The notes under the pieces: generated by a model
What the model saw: only the letters and a program-made list of their open reading frames with translations
Told to the model about the DNA's origin: nothing
Databases searched by the model: none
In this document: in pieces, positions 15,006-26,000 of the stretch
Position numbering within the stretch: position 1 is the first letter of the stretch
How the letters are laid out: each line of letters opens with the position of its first letter
Program-made: the position numbers and the translations under genes
DNA from: Bacillota bacterium
GTDB taxonomy: Bacteria > Bacillota > Clostridia > Lachnospirales > Lachnospiraceae
DNA: 37,654 nt
Assembly: GCA_023460575.1 (NCBI GenBank)
Contig: JAEWPQ010000164.1
Location: forward strand, 1 to 37,654
Direction of reading: 5' to 3'

Positions 15006-16109
15006 TTATATCTCATTATGCAGATCAGCTAAGTCCTTACTGAATTTATCATATCTTGCTGAATTGACATAATCCTTAAATTTACCGGCATGGCTTAAAT
15101 CCATAGCTTTATTTACAAAACTATCGCAGTATCTGCACTGATCACACATATTTTTACAGAAATTATCAATTTCAATAAATGGCCGGATAAAACCACCCAG
15201 TTTCTTATTATCGATGTAAACAGAAGGAATAAAATTTTTGTCAAAAAGCATGATCAACTCCCACAGGTTTCCGTCAAAATCCTCTTTAAAATAGTATTCT
15301 ACAGCTTTTGCAGGATCAGCAGTCTGTATAACATCACGCCCCTGGATCTTAAAATGATTAATACCAATCTTCTCATACTCACAGATATCTTCTGGCCTTA
15401 TCCAACTGTTTTTAAGAAAGATACTTGGGTCATTCAACATTCTCTGGCTGCATCTGGTTATATAATATTTGTAATTAGATCCATATTCCACAGAATCAAA
15501 AATATAGCTGTTATAATGAAACGGCCGATATATACAGTTTTTATAACATACCACATTGGTAATTACTTCTACTTTATCTCCAAAGCTTTCAATTATATTT
15601 TTCAGTGTTTTAAAATCTCTGTTTACTGCTTCTTCTGCAACAATTCTGTCTACTCCCATTTTTTTGAAAGCCAATGCTTTATTGGGTGTATTAACTGAAG
15701 AAATAGCTGACACTTTTACCTTCATTTCCGGATTTAATGTTTTTATTATTTCAATTAATGACGGCAGACTGACTGTCATGGAATCTATTCCAAGATCACA
15801 TAGCATTTTAAGAAATTCTTTAATTTTCAAAAGACCATCGCTGGTTATTTCCATATTTTTAAGTGAAGGGGCATTTAATGTATAATCAAATTTAATCCCG
15901 TGATCCATGGAATATTTAACATAATGCCGCAGTCTGTCATGATTCAACTGGGGAAGAGTATCAGCGGATCTCCCGGATCCATATATATTTCCTAATGTTA
16001 TATTTCCATAGGTTTCCTGTACTCTGGAATCTTTATATCGTTTATTTAAATCAGCGTATTTATCGATTGTTTCTGTTTTAAAATCGGCTGGAAGACTATA
16101 ATATTTCAT
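15006..16109 (-). CDS. U32-family (UbiU/UbiV/YhbU-like) Fe-S protein
   Basis: A 367-aa protein recognised as U32 by the sequence of GIDSMTVSLPSL, VKVSAISSVNTPNKALAFKK, MGVDRIVAEEAVNRDFKTLK and the cysteine block CYKNC. Cys188, Cys192, Cys220 and Cys243 are candidate 4Fe-4S ligands at the place where UbiU, RlhA and TrhP bind theirs. A further cluster, C318-X3-C322-X2-C325-X2-C328, lies near the C-terminus. Although U32 was named a peptidase family, characterised members carry out O2-independent hydroxylation of ubiquinone precursors, tRNA or rRNA using prephenate as oxygen source. In this operon a hydroxylase role on a peptide or precursor is a reasonable inference. It starts 5 nt after the SGNH gene, whose end contains its SD (AAAGGTG). 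Confidence 0.82.
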   Translation of the reverse strand: MKYYSLPADFKTETIDKYADLNKRYKDSRVQETYGNITLGNIYGSGRSADTLPQLNHDRLRHYVKYSMDHGIKFDYTLNAPSLKNMEITSDGLLKIKEFLKMLCDLGIDSMTVSLPSLIEIIKTLNPEMKVKVSAISSVNTPNKALAFKKMGVDRIVAEEAVNRDFKTLKNIIESFGDKVEVITNVVCYKNCIYRPFHYNSYIFDSVEYGSNYKYYITRCSQRMLNDPSIFLKNSWIRPEDICEYEKIGINHFKIQGRDVIQTADPAKAVEYYFKEDFDGNLWELIMLFDKNFIPSVYIDNKKLGGFIRPFIEIDNFCKNMCDQCRYCDSFVNKAMDLSHAGKFKDYVNSARYDKFSKDLADLHNEI

Positions 16110-16114
16110 ATTTT

Positions 16115-18259
16115 TTACACCTTTCGCACTATGAGTGAATGAATTTCTCCCAAAACAGGGAAAAAGTCAACATTTAGCCCCTTACAATATCTCTCAGCCA
16201 GCTGTGATATTCTTTGTGATTCGTTCTGATAAATAACCGGCCATTCAATGGCAAGCCGGTTAAATCCTTTTTTTAGCATTTCAGCAGGAATATCAATGTG
16301 CTGATTCGTCCACTTTGCTTGCGCAGTTACCGCTTTAATTTCCTGGTCATTGATCAGAATTCTTACCTGATCCTGATTATTATCCGGTGTATCAACAGGT
16401 AATCTGCATGTTAAATCCAATGATAAATCGTGTTCTCCATCTGCGGCTAAGGTGAAGAATGAGTGCGGCCACCATGATTGATAAAACGGCAGTCTTCTGC
16501 GTGTTCCGTTCTCTGAATCCATAGACATCTTCAGATGAGAATTTAACCATTCAACATATGCCGGCTCAGTCAGATCAATCCCGCTCTCCAGGGCTTGTAT
16601 GTAAGGCTTCTGATAATCATTCAATAAACCGTTCCCATTCCACCCGTTATACTCCAAAGTATTGCATATGGCTTCAACAGTCAAAGCATCCGCGCCCGGA
16701 GCTTCCTGCGCAACAGGAAAATCTAATGGTGAATTCATAAGTTCAAAGAGCTTCTGCCCGGCTTTACTTAAAGTAAATCCTGCGCCTTTTTCACAGCTTC
16801 TCCCCATTATATATAGTTTCATAATTTCCAGTACCGATCTGTCACTGTCAACTGCCTTTTGAAATAATCTGCTATACCAGTCAACATCTGATTTATTAGA
16901 TACCGGCCTGTTCAAATGAGTATTATATAAAGCTGCACTAAAATACGAGACAGCTAATTGTGCTTTATTTATTTTGAGAGGAGCCGTACTTTTCACTAAG
17001 GATATCCAATCCTCCTTCGTATTTTTCTCATTGGATAAAATCAAGTTTGCAGCAGGCGCCATCACGATGTGAAATCCTTCCGGATTTAAATGACAATAAT
17101 CCACGAATACTTCTTTTCCTAATACCTTTGTACCAAAATATTCTTCCAGAACTTTTTCAAAATCCAAAAACTTTATATGAGGGCAGATCAGATTGTTCTC
17201 ATCATATTTCTTCCTGACAAATGAGGGAACAGCTGGAAATGATGTTATCTCATCAAATATAAGAGAATTATCACATTCTGAGACGCAATACTGATAAGCA
17301 AGTTCATCTTTTCCCAAAGCAATGCAGCAATCTGCTAATATTCTGCATGATGCAGAATTACTCCCATTATCAATTTCAATCATTTTTTTTCCATAATTGA
17401 AAGCTTCATGATACTCTTTTTTATCCAGTGCTTCTGCTGCAAGTTTGTAATATTCATACCATTTTATGGTTTTTTCATTATTGAGCCAATGTAACGGAAC
17501 CCTTCTTACCCAGCTTGAGTAGTTTAATGCCGGAATAGCAAATACAAATTTTGTCAGGCTTTTTGATGCCAGATTTTCTATCTGAGACATGACACGATCT
17601 GCAAGTTTTCCGGCGCTTTCCTGATAGGCAGTAATAACACCTTCCACACCGTTTTTTTCCAAAGGCAGCACATACTTTCTGCGGCGTGATAATGGTCCGT
17701 TATGCTCAACCATTATATCCGAGAACCAGTTGTTTCCGGCAATAATAACGATGTAATCCGGTTCTAATTGCAGAGCATACCCACAGGTTTCAACCAATGC
17801 TCCTGCATTCATGCAGTTTCTTGTCAGGTCAATAACTTCCCAGGAATAATTTCCATCAGTTTTCAAATAATTATTTAATACTTTGGCAGGCGTTATGTAT
17901 GGGGTGAAAAACATTCCGGCTGCAGCTGATTCTCCAATTACGCATACCCGTTTATCACCTTCCTTTTTTCTCAGACAGAACTGGTCGCATGTACTTTCCC
18001 AAAATACAGAATCTGTCTGTTCTTTTCTTTTAAATACTACCTCATCTTTCTGTCTTACCGGATGCCAGGTCCCTATTGCATGACAGCCCTCTTCATTAAC
18101 ATCTGATTTCGGTATATTGCTGATCATATTATCATGTTCATCTGTTTCAAATCTTCCAAAAAGGTGCAGCTGCAGAAGCCTTAACAACTCTAAACCGGAT
18201 TCATCCCCTGCCTGTAACGCATGGGTAAGCTTTGCAATACTTGAATTTTCTGTTCTCAT
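16115..18259 (-). CDS. SGNH-hydrolase-like protein with helical repeats and C-terminal beta domain
   Basis: The product is 714 aa, counting from the ATG with GGAG 8 nt upstream; the frame is open 21 nt further, to a TGATG overlap with the carbamoyltransferase gene, but that ATG has no SD. SGNH-type blocks are visible: VCVIGESAAAG (nucleophile Ser111, GES instead of GDS), IIAGNNW (block III) and DYCHLNPEGF (block V, Asp387 and His390). A helical TPR-like segment (about 265-330) interrupts the fold. The C-terminal about 100 residues look like a beta sandwich (ending around GFNRLAIEWP). It may be an esterase or an acyltransferase acting on the product; no signal peptide is seen, so it acts in the cytosol. 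The specific function is not recognisable. Confidence 0.72.
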   Translation of the reverse strand: MRTENSSIAKLTHALQAGDESGLELLRLLQLHLFGRFETDEHDNMISNIPKSDVNEEGCHAIGTWHPVRQKDEVVFKRKEQTDSVFWESTCDQFCLRKKEGDKRVCVIGESAAAGMFFTPYITPAKVLNNYLKTDGNYSWEVIDLTRNCMNAGALVETCGYALQLEPDYIVIIAGNNWFSDIMVEHNGPLSRRRKYVLPLEKNGVEGVITAYQESAGKLADRVMSQIENLASKSLTKFVFAIPALNYSSWVRRVPLHWLNNEKTIKWYEYYKLAAEALDKKEYHEAFNYGKKMIEIDNGSNSASCRILADCCIALGKDELAYQYCVSECDNSLIFDEITSFPAVPSFVRKKYDENNLICPHIKFLDFEKVLEEYFGTKVLGKEVFVDYCHLNPEGFHIVMAPAANLILSNEKNTKEDWISLVKSTAPLKINKAQLAVSYFSAALYNTHLNRPVSNKSDVDWYSRLFQKAVDSDRSVLEIMKLYIMGRSCEKGAGFTLSKAGQKLFELMNSPLDFPVAQEAPGADALTVEAICNTLEYNGWNGNGLLNDYQKPYIQALESGIDLTEPAYVEWLNSHLKMSMDSENGTRRRLPFYQSWWPHSFFTLAADGEHDLSLDLTCRLPVDTPDNNQDQVRILINDQEIKAVTAQAKWTNQHIDIPAEMLKKGFNRLAIEWPVIYQNESQRISQLAERYCKGLNVDFFPVLGEIHSLIVRKV

Positions 18260-18279
18260 TTTCTTCACTCCTTTTTCCA

Positions 18280-20052
18280 TCAGATAAAAGTATAAATGGC
18301 TTCTATTTTTCTTCCATTAAATAAGTCTTCCGGCGGCTTAATAAATTCAAAATCATGTTTCGCCATTTCAATAAAATTCTCCGACAGCATAGTTCTGTCA
18401 ATTATAAAATCTCCTAATACAAGAACATCTATTCCAGAATTACCAAAGCATCTTAACGCATCTATGGGACTGCAGACAATAGGTTCCCCACGGACATTAA
18501 AGGATGTGTTAACCAAAATAGGGCAGCCGGTCCGCTCGTAAAAGGACTTAATCAGTGAGTGAAACTCAGGGTTTGTTTCAGCAGAAACTGTCTGGGGACG
18601 GCAGGAACTGTCTACATGTGTAATTGCCGGTAAATCTATGCCTGACTGCACCTGGCATGTCTCCAGCATAAAAGGGGAAGCAATCTTCATGTCAATATGC
18701 TGTGAGGCGTATTCTTCAAGTATTGCCGGAGCAAATGGCCGGAAGCTCTCACGTTTCTTAACCAGATCGTTTAGCCTGGTACGCATTTCCGGATCACGGG
18801 GATCTGCCAGTATGCTTCTTGCTCCCAGTGCTCTTGGTCCAAATTCCATACGTCCCTGGAACCAGCCAATGACCTTACCATCAACCAGTCGATTGACAAC
18901 TTCTTCATTTAATTTTCTACTGTTATTTCTGCAATCAACTGCTTCCATTTCCATTGCACTCAGGATATTATAAATATAATCCTGATTATATTGCGGACCT
19001 AAGTAAACATGTTTTAATGGTTCACACCCGTGCTCATATCCATTCTTTTCTACATAAGCCAGGCCCGCAGCTCCAAGCGCAGAGCCAGAATCCCCCGCTG
19101 CCGGCTGGACAAATATGTGATCAAATATACGGGCCTGCCGAATTGCATGTGTTGCCACACAATTCAGCGCAACACCTCCAGAAAGGCATAAATTGGAAGA
19201 ATTAACTTTTTCTTTTAGTTCCCGCACCTGCTTTAAAAGAATTTCTTCCAACACCACCTGTAAACTTTTTGCCAGATCCTTATGTTCCTGTTTCAATTCA
19301 GATTCAGGTGTACGCGGTTTGATACCCAGATAATCAATCAATGTCTCCGTATACATTCTATCGATTTGTCCGAAGTCAAAGTAATTCATATTAAGCTTAA
19401 AATCCAATTCTTTTGGCATTGAATATAAGTTTCGAAGTTTTTCTGCATACACCGGTTTTCCGTATGGCGCCAGGCCCATAACCTTATATTCACCACTTAA
19501 TACCTTAAATCCAAGATAATTGGTCATTGCACTATAAAACAATCCTACGGAATTCGGATATTTTATTCCCCCGAAAAGGTTTATATTAAGACCATCGGCT
19601 TCTCCAAAGGTTGTTGAGTCCCATTCTCCCACTGCATCTGTGGTTAATATTGCGGCATCATGAAAACCCGAAAAAAGATAGCTTCCTGCAGCATGTGAGA
19701 GATGATGTTCATAATATTTTATCTCTCCTTCGTAACCTAAAACCTCTCTGATTTCACGAAAAGGTCTGTGACAATCGATCCAGTTAAGTTCTTTATCGTT
19801 GGATTGATTGAAATTATATTCCATCTGACGTGAAAGTTTTTTATATGGATCCTCATAATAAGCAACACAGTCAACGTCTGTAATATTTATATTACCGGCT
19901 TCCAGACAGTATCTGAACGCTCTGACTGGAAGTCTGGAATCGTTTTTAAAACGGGAAAAACGCTCCTCTGATACTGCACAAATAATTTTTCCATCTTGAA
20001 TTAATGCACATGAAGAATCATGGAAATACGCTGAAATTCCTATAATATTCAT
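18280..20052 (-). CDS. O-carbamoyltransferase, NodU/CmcH/TobZ family
   Basis: A 590-aa enzyme that transfers carbamoyl from carbamoyl phosphate, via carbamoyl-adenylate, to a hydroxyl group. The N-terminal Kae1-like domain starts with IIGISAYFHDSSCALI and holds the metal motif H116-x3-H120 (EHHLSHAAG) and TTDAVGEWDS. The C-terminal YrdC-like part has GRMEFGPRALGARSILADP and ESFRPFAPAIL. The length is normal for the family (550-600 aa). It lies 38 bp after the NRPS gene in the operon, with SD AAGGAA. It predicts an O-carbamoyl group in the final product, and therefore requires a free hydroxyl, which the amino acid side chain, the U32 protein or another step must supply. Confidence 0.93.
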   Translation of the reverse strand: MNIIGISAYFHDSSCALIQDGKIICAVSEERFSRFKNDSRLPVRAFRYCLEAGNINITDVDCVAYYEDPYKKLSRQMEYNFNQSNDKELNWIDCHRPFREIREVLGYEGEIKYYEHHLSHAAGSYLFSGFHDAAILTTDAVGEWDSTTFGEADGLNINLFGGIKYPNSVGLFYSAMTNYLGFKVLSGEYKVMGLAPYGKPVYAEKLRNLYSMPKELDFKLNMNYFDFGQIDRMYTETLIDYLGIKPRTPESELKQEHKDLAKSLQVVLEEILLKQVRELKEKVNSSNLCLSGGVALNCVATHAIRQARIFDHIFVQPAAGDSGSALGAAGLAYVEKNGYEHGCEPLKHVYLGPQYNQDYIYNILSAMEMEAVDCRNNSRKLNEEVVNRLVDGKVIGWFQGRMEFGPRALGARSILADPRDPEMRTRLNDLVKKRESFRPFAPAILEEYASQHIDMKIASPFMLETCQVQSGIDLPAITHVDSSCRPQTVSAETNPEFHSLIKSFYERTGCPILVNTSFNVRGEPIVCSPIDALRCFGNSGIDVLVLGDFIIDRTMLSENFIEMAKHDFEFIKPPEDLFNGRKIEAIYTFI

Positions 20053-20090
20053 ATATTTTCCTTCTTTCTGACAAAATATGGCGTTTTATT

Positions 20091-23000
20091 TCAGTTACTC
20101 TTTAAGTACTTCTGCAGAATTTGGGCCACTTTTTGAACATCAGGTTCAAAAATCATGGACATGTGATCACCATCTGCTTCAAGCAGCTCAACTTTTCCAT
20201 TCGTAAAGTTCTCCCAGCCGAAATATCCGCTTTCTTTATTCATTTTAGCATCACTTTGAATCGAATCATGGGGATGCAAAAGAACAATATCACTATTGAC
20301 AATCCCTCCTTTATAGGAATTAAGCATCTCTATATTTTTAGTACAGGTGTCAACTAATTCCCTTAATTCAACAACTTCTATATCCCCAGGAAGTGCACCA
20401 CTGGTTTTTAAATCTTTTAGTACGATTTCATACAATCCATCCGCATCCATTGGGCTGATCTGACTGAAATCCAGCTCCGGTTTCACTCCATACTGCGCCA
20501 TGGCTTCTTCCAGGCACCGTTTTAATATTGCGCCCATATCAAGTTCCGCTTGATATTTCCCTGGAGCAGCACTATCGAACAGAATGATTTTATCGACGAT
20601 GTGTCCCTCATTTTCAAGCTGTCTGGCCATTTCAAACGATATTAATCCGCCCATAGACCATCCCCCCAGAAGATAGGGTTCTTTATTTGGAACTGCATGT
20701 ATACTATCAAGATAATAGGACGCCAATTCCTCTATTGAATTTATTTTATTGTCTTTTATCTGGTTATTGCCTAATTGCTGCAAACCAAATACAGGATTAT
20801 CAACCAGCATCGAAAATTGATTGTAGCAAATGGAACTTCCGCTCAGAGGATGAACTAAAAACAAAGGGCGGTCAGCCGTTTCTTTATTGCCATTAAAGGA
20901 AATAAGAGCCATACTTCCTACAGTTTTGTTCTTTTTTCTTATTATGGCGGCCAGCTCCTCAATTGTTCCATGGTCAAACAGCGACTCCATAGGCAGCTGA
21001 AGGGAAAACTCCTTCTCAATCAAAGATAAAAATCGAATTGCTTTTAATGAATCTCCACCTGACTGAAAAAAATCACATTGCATATCCGGAGCTTTTGATC
21101 CTATTACTCTCTCCCATATTCCTGCTAATTTTATCTCTTCAATATTCCTGGGATACCTGACAGCATTTCGTATATTGCTCTCTGAGAGATCAATTTCATC
21201 TAATTTCTTTCTGTCAATTTTTCCATTTTTATTGGTCGGCAGTGAAGTTAAAACCTGAATGACAGATGGCAGCATATAGTATGGCAGCCTGCTCTGAAGA
21301 TGTTTTTTTACTGCATCTGCAGAAGTTTCCTCATAACCACTTTTTAAAGAAATATATGCTATCAGCCGGTAATCATCCTGACAATTCCCCTTCACTGCTA
21401 CAGCCGCTGTATTAACAGCCACATGTTCCCGAATCGCATTTTCGATCTCTCCAATCTCGATCCTGAATCCGCGGATTTTAATCTGGTGGTCTTTTCTTCC
21501 CTTAGACAATAAATTACCATCTTCTTTATATTGAACCAGATCTCCGGATCTATATATGCGGCTGAATTTCTCATCATGTTCAAATGGATTATGTATAAAA
21601 TTTCTTTCAGTCAGGTCAGGTCTATGATGATATCCGTCGGAAACACCTGCTCCGCCAATGAACAATTCTCCTGTGACACCTGCCGGCAGTACCTTCATTT
21701 TAGAATTCAACACATAAAATTGTGTATTTGATACCGGTCTTCCTATTGGAACAGTAAGCGCATTCTCCGGTAAATCATGCACCTCATACCAGGCTGATGA
21801 GCATGTTACCTCTGTCGGTCCCAATGCATTTATGAAGTTTTGAGGCGGATCGTTATTCAAAACAGCTCTTGCTCTCGTTGGATCCAAAGCTTCACCGCCA
21901 ACAATCAGAAACCTCATTTTGCGAAAGGCCGCCGGAACTTCAATACTAATCGCATGAAATAGTGCAGTCGGAAGGTATGCCATAGTTATTTCATTCTTAT
22001 CCACAAACTCTGCAAATTCCAATGGCTTTAATTTTATGTCATCTGGCATTATCACCATAGTAGCTCCATAAATCAAGGGAGTCCAAATTTCCCATGTGGA
22101 TATATCAAATGCAAAATTATTTATTTTAAGAAATCGGTCAGATTCTTCAGGCTGCATATGATTTGTATTACACAAAAGAGCCGCCACATTGTAATGCATG
22201 GTTCTTACTGCCTTGGGAGTTCCCGTAGAACCTGATGTATAGATCATGTAAATGATCTGATCTGATGAGACTGACAAATTCAGATTGTCCCCGTTTTCTT
22301 TTTCAACCTCTTCCCACTGTGTATCAAGGCAGATTGTATTCTTATCTTTTAACAGTGATTGTGAAAACTCCTCCTGGGTAACAACTATTTTTGAATCTGT
22401 CTCATCTAACATAAACTGCACACGCTTTGGGGGTAAAACAGGGTCAATTGGAACATATGCAGCACCTGCTTTCACAATCCCCAGGATTCCTACCATCATT
22501 TCAATGGATGTTCTGGCACATATACCTACAAACTCTCCTTTTTGTATGCCATTCCTGTTAAGATAGCGGGCAAGCTTATTTGCCCTGGCATTCAGTTCCT
22601 GATAGGTAAGGCTGTTTCCATTAAAACAAACCGCGGTTTTATCCGGTACTCTCTCTGCCTGCTGTTCAAACATTACATGCATACAGGTTTCTCTTGGAAA
22701 CGGGGCATAAGTATCATTCCAGATCCGGCAAAGTAAGTCTTTTTCTTCTTCGTCTGCCAGTTCTGCCTGATCAACACATTGGTCTGGTGACGTGATTATA
22801 AATGTCAGCATTTTATTAAAATATTTGATTATACGCTCAATTGTTTTTTTGTTATAAAGGCTGTCCTTATACTCCACATATCCTTCCAGCCTGTCATGTA
22901 CTTCAAACATTGCCATACTTAAATCAAACCGCGCATTTGCCGGGTCCATTGGAATTTTATGGTTTTCTAATCCGCAGAGATTCAGCATTTCTTCTTTCCC

Positions 23001-26000
23001 ATTAAAAAGAGAAAAGAAAATATTGAAAAGCGGATTTTTATATTTATCTCTATTTGGCTTTAAGGATGATACAACCTCTTCAAAAGGAATATCCGAGTTA
23101 TCTAAGGCTTTGAGCGTTTTATTTTTCATCTGCTCCACAAGCAACTGGACTGTGGAATCCTCTTTAAAAATACACCTTAAAACTACAACATTTGCGAAAT
23201 TACCAATAACATGATTAATTCGGGAATTTTTACGTCCTGCAACTACAGTCCCCAGGCAAATATCATCAAGTCCGCTCAGAATATGGGCTAATGATGCAAA
23301 AGCAGTTACCAGTACATGATAATTGCTGATGTTATATCTGGCAGAATATGCTTTGAGTGAATCATATATTGGATCCGGTATTTTAAATACTGCTCTGTGA
23401 CCCCTTAAATCTTCCTGAGATAACATCGGTTCCCCGCCCAATGTCATATCCACTTCAGAGGGTGCATCCTTTAATTCCTCCAGCCTGTAATCTTTCTGTT
23501 TTTCAAGTCTTTGAGATGTATAAGTTTTTTTCCGCCATCTTAAATATTCAATTGGCTGCATCTCTATTTCCGGAAGGACGGGTTCCCTGTTTTCACACCT
23601 GGCTTTATAAAGTTCATTTAATTCCCTGGTGAACACTTGCGCTGATGACCAGCCATCTGCAATAATGTGATGAAAATTCCAAAAGAAAACGAATTCGTTA
23701 TCATTCAGTTTAAATAACTTAGCTGCAAACAAAGGTGCGATATCCAGTTTTAACGGACGTGAGGCTTCTGTTTCCAGTAATCGGATTAATTCCTCTTCCT
23801 GTCCATTTGTATCTTCCATAGAAAGATCTGCAACAGGCAGCTCATATTTTTCTTCTGGAACAACCACCTGGAAAGGCTCTCCTTCTTCTTCCATAAACAA
23901 AGTCCTCAATGCCTCGTGACGGTTTATAATCTGATTCAATGACCATTCCAGAAACTCAATATTCAGCTTCCCCTTCAGCCGTACCGCTTCCGGACAGTTA
24001 TATGCAGGTGAATCTTCATTCATTTTATACAGATACCAATAATTTTTCTGGGTTCCGGCCAGCACTTCCTTTGTATATGGAATAGCAGCTGTTTCCTGCT
24101 TGTCAGTTATCCTTTGACAAAGCCCTTTTATGGTTGGATTCTCATAAAAATCAATAACATCAATTTCAACTGAGTATATTTCCCAGATGCGGGTAAGCAG
24201 CTGGATTACCATTAATGAATTGCCGCCCATTTCAAAAAAGTCAGCAGACTCATTGATTGCCCGGATATCTAATAATTCCTTCCAGATTCCAGCTATTGTA
24301 TCTGCTATAGGGTACTCAGTTTCATTGATAACCATGCTCTCATTTATATCCGGTACAGTCAGATCAGGCAGTAAATTAACATTTATTTTTCCCGTTGATG
24401 TGACTGGAAATATCTTTATTTGAATAAATTTAGAAGGAATCATCGCCTTCGGAAGGTATTCAGCTGCATAATTCCTAAGATCATTTTCATTAATAATCTC
24501 TTCATTCTTTGAGGTATAATATGCTGCTAACACCTTATTATTTTTCACTTTTCTGACAACTGCTTTTACCTGTCCCATGCCAGGATATCTTCCCAGCGTA
24601 GTTTCTATTTCTCCTGCCTCTATGCGCACCCCGTTTATTTTTATCTGTTCATCCATGCGGTATAAAAACTGAATTTTTCCTGATGGTGTCCTTTTGACAA
24701 TGTCACCGGTTTTATACATTACAGTTTCTGATTCATCTGGAAGAATGGTTTTAAGAAAACTCTTTTCTGTCAGAGCAATATCATTGATATAGTCCTGCCC
24801 TATATCTCCGCCTATATAAAGTTCTCCAGGCGTATTATCGGGAACAGCGCTGCCCGCTTCATCAAGGATATATACCTGTTTATTAGAGAACGGGAGCCCT
24901 ATTTCTCCCATGAAATAATCTTTTTCAGATAAAGGCTTACAAAAACATGTATCAATAACTGCTTCTGTAGGTCCGTATAAATGAATCAGTTCCACGCCTG
25001 GCAGTTTGTTTTGGAACTGCTCTTTTATTGTGTCAGGCAGTACCTCACCGCCGGAAAAAACACATTTTAACTTATGTACCGTATTCGGCGTTAAGTTGTC
25101 TAAAAGTAATCCCAGCTGCGTGGGTGTAGCCTGTATATGAGTTACCTCAAATCTTGTAATTAAATCAATAATTTTTCTAGGCTCCCAGCAAAATATTTTT
25201 TCGTTGCTTAAAACAATGGAACAGCCATATACAAACGGGCTTAATGTTTCCCACAGGGCAATATCAAAATTAGGGGCCACCGAGTGCAGGATCCTGTCAC
25301 AGTTTTTTATCTTCACGCTCTCAGATCTGGCTGATATCTGGCTGCAGACAGCTTTATGATTCACCCTTACCCCCTTCGGCTCACCTGTTGACCCTGATGT
25401 GAAACCTATATAGGCAATTGTAGAAGGCTCTGCCATATTCGGAAATTCTTCTGCTGCAATTTCTCCCGATACCAGATTCATGTCAGCACACAGTATGTGT
25501 ATTGATTCTTCAGGTACAAGATGTCTCACAGCTTCTGTTGTTATAGCAAATTTTACATTTGCTTTATGAAACATTAACTGGCTGCGCTCTTTCGGGTCCT
25601 GCACATTTATCATCAAAATGGCTGCTCCGCTTTTTAATACAGCTAACATACTGACGATAAGTACTGCTGATCTATCCATGGCAATTGCCACAACATCTCC
25701 CGGCATCACTCCATTTTCTTTTAGAATGAAACACATTCTGTTTACCTTGTTATTCAGCTCTTTATAAGAAATTATGTGCTCCGGGTCTATGATGGCGTCA
25801 GTTTCTCCATGACTTATGACATGTTTCTGGAACAAATCAATGATCGTATTGTCATTATTGTTGTTGTCATTGAATGAGGAACCGGGACATACAGGTGAAC
25901 ATTTTAGATATTCATCCATGTATATTCTGTTATGCGGCATTGTCTCCTCAATCGTTCCTATACTGTCATCGAAGTATTTTCTGTATTTGTCAAAATGGGC

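Noticed and set aside
15354..15885. Open frames on the plus strand inside the biosynthetic operon and other genes
   Set aside because: They are antisense to well-supported genes, have no SD or recognisable domains, and look like frame shadows.
15006..16109. Annotation of the U32 protein as a secreted collagenase-like peptidase
   Set aside because: No signal peptide is present, and the Fe-S-type cysteines and operon context fit the hydroxylase-type members better.
18260..18280. Upstream ATG (18280) as start of the SGNH-like gene, giving a TGATG overlap
   Set aside because: No Shine-Dalgarno sequence precedes it, whereas GGAG lies 8 nt before the ATG at 18259.
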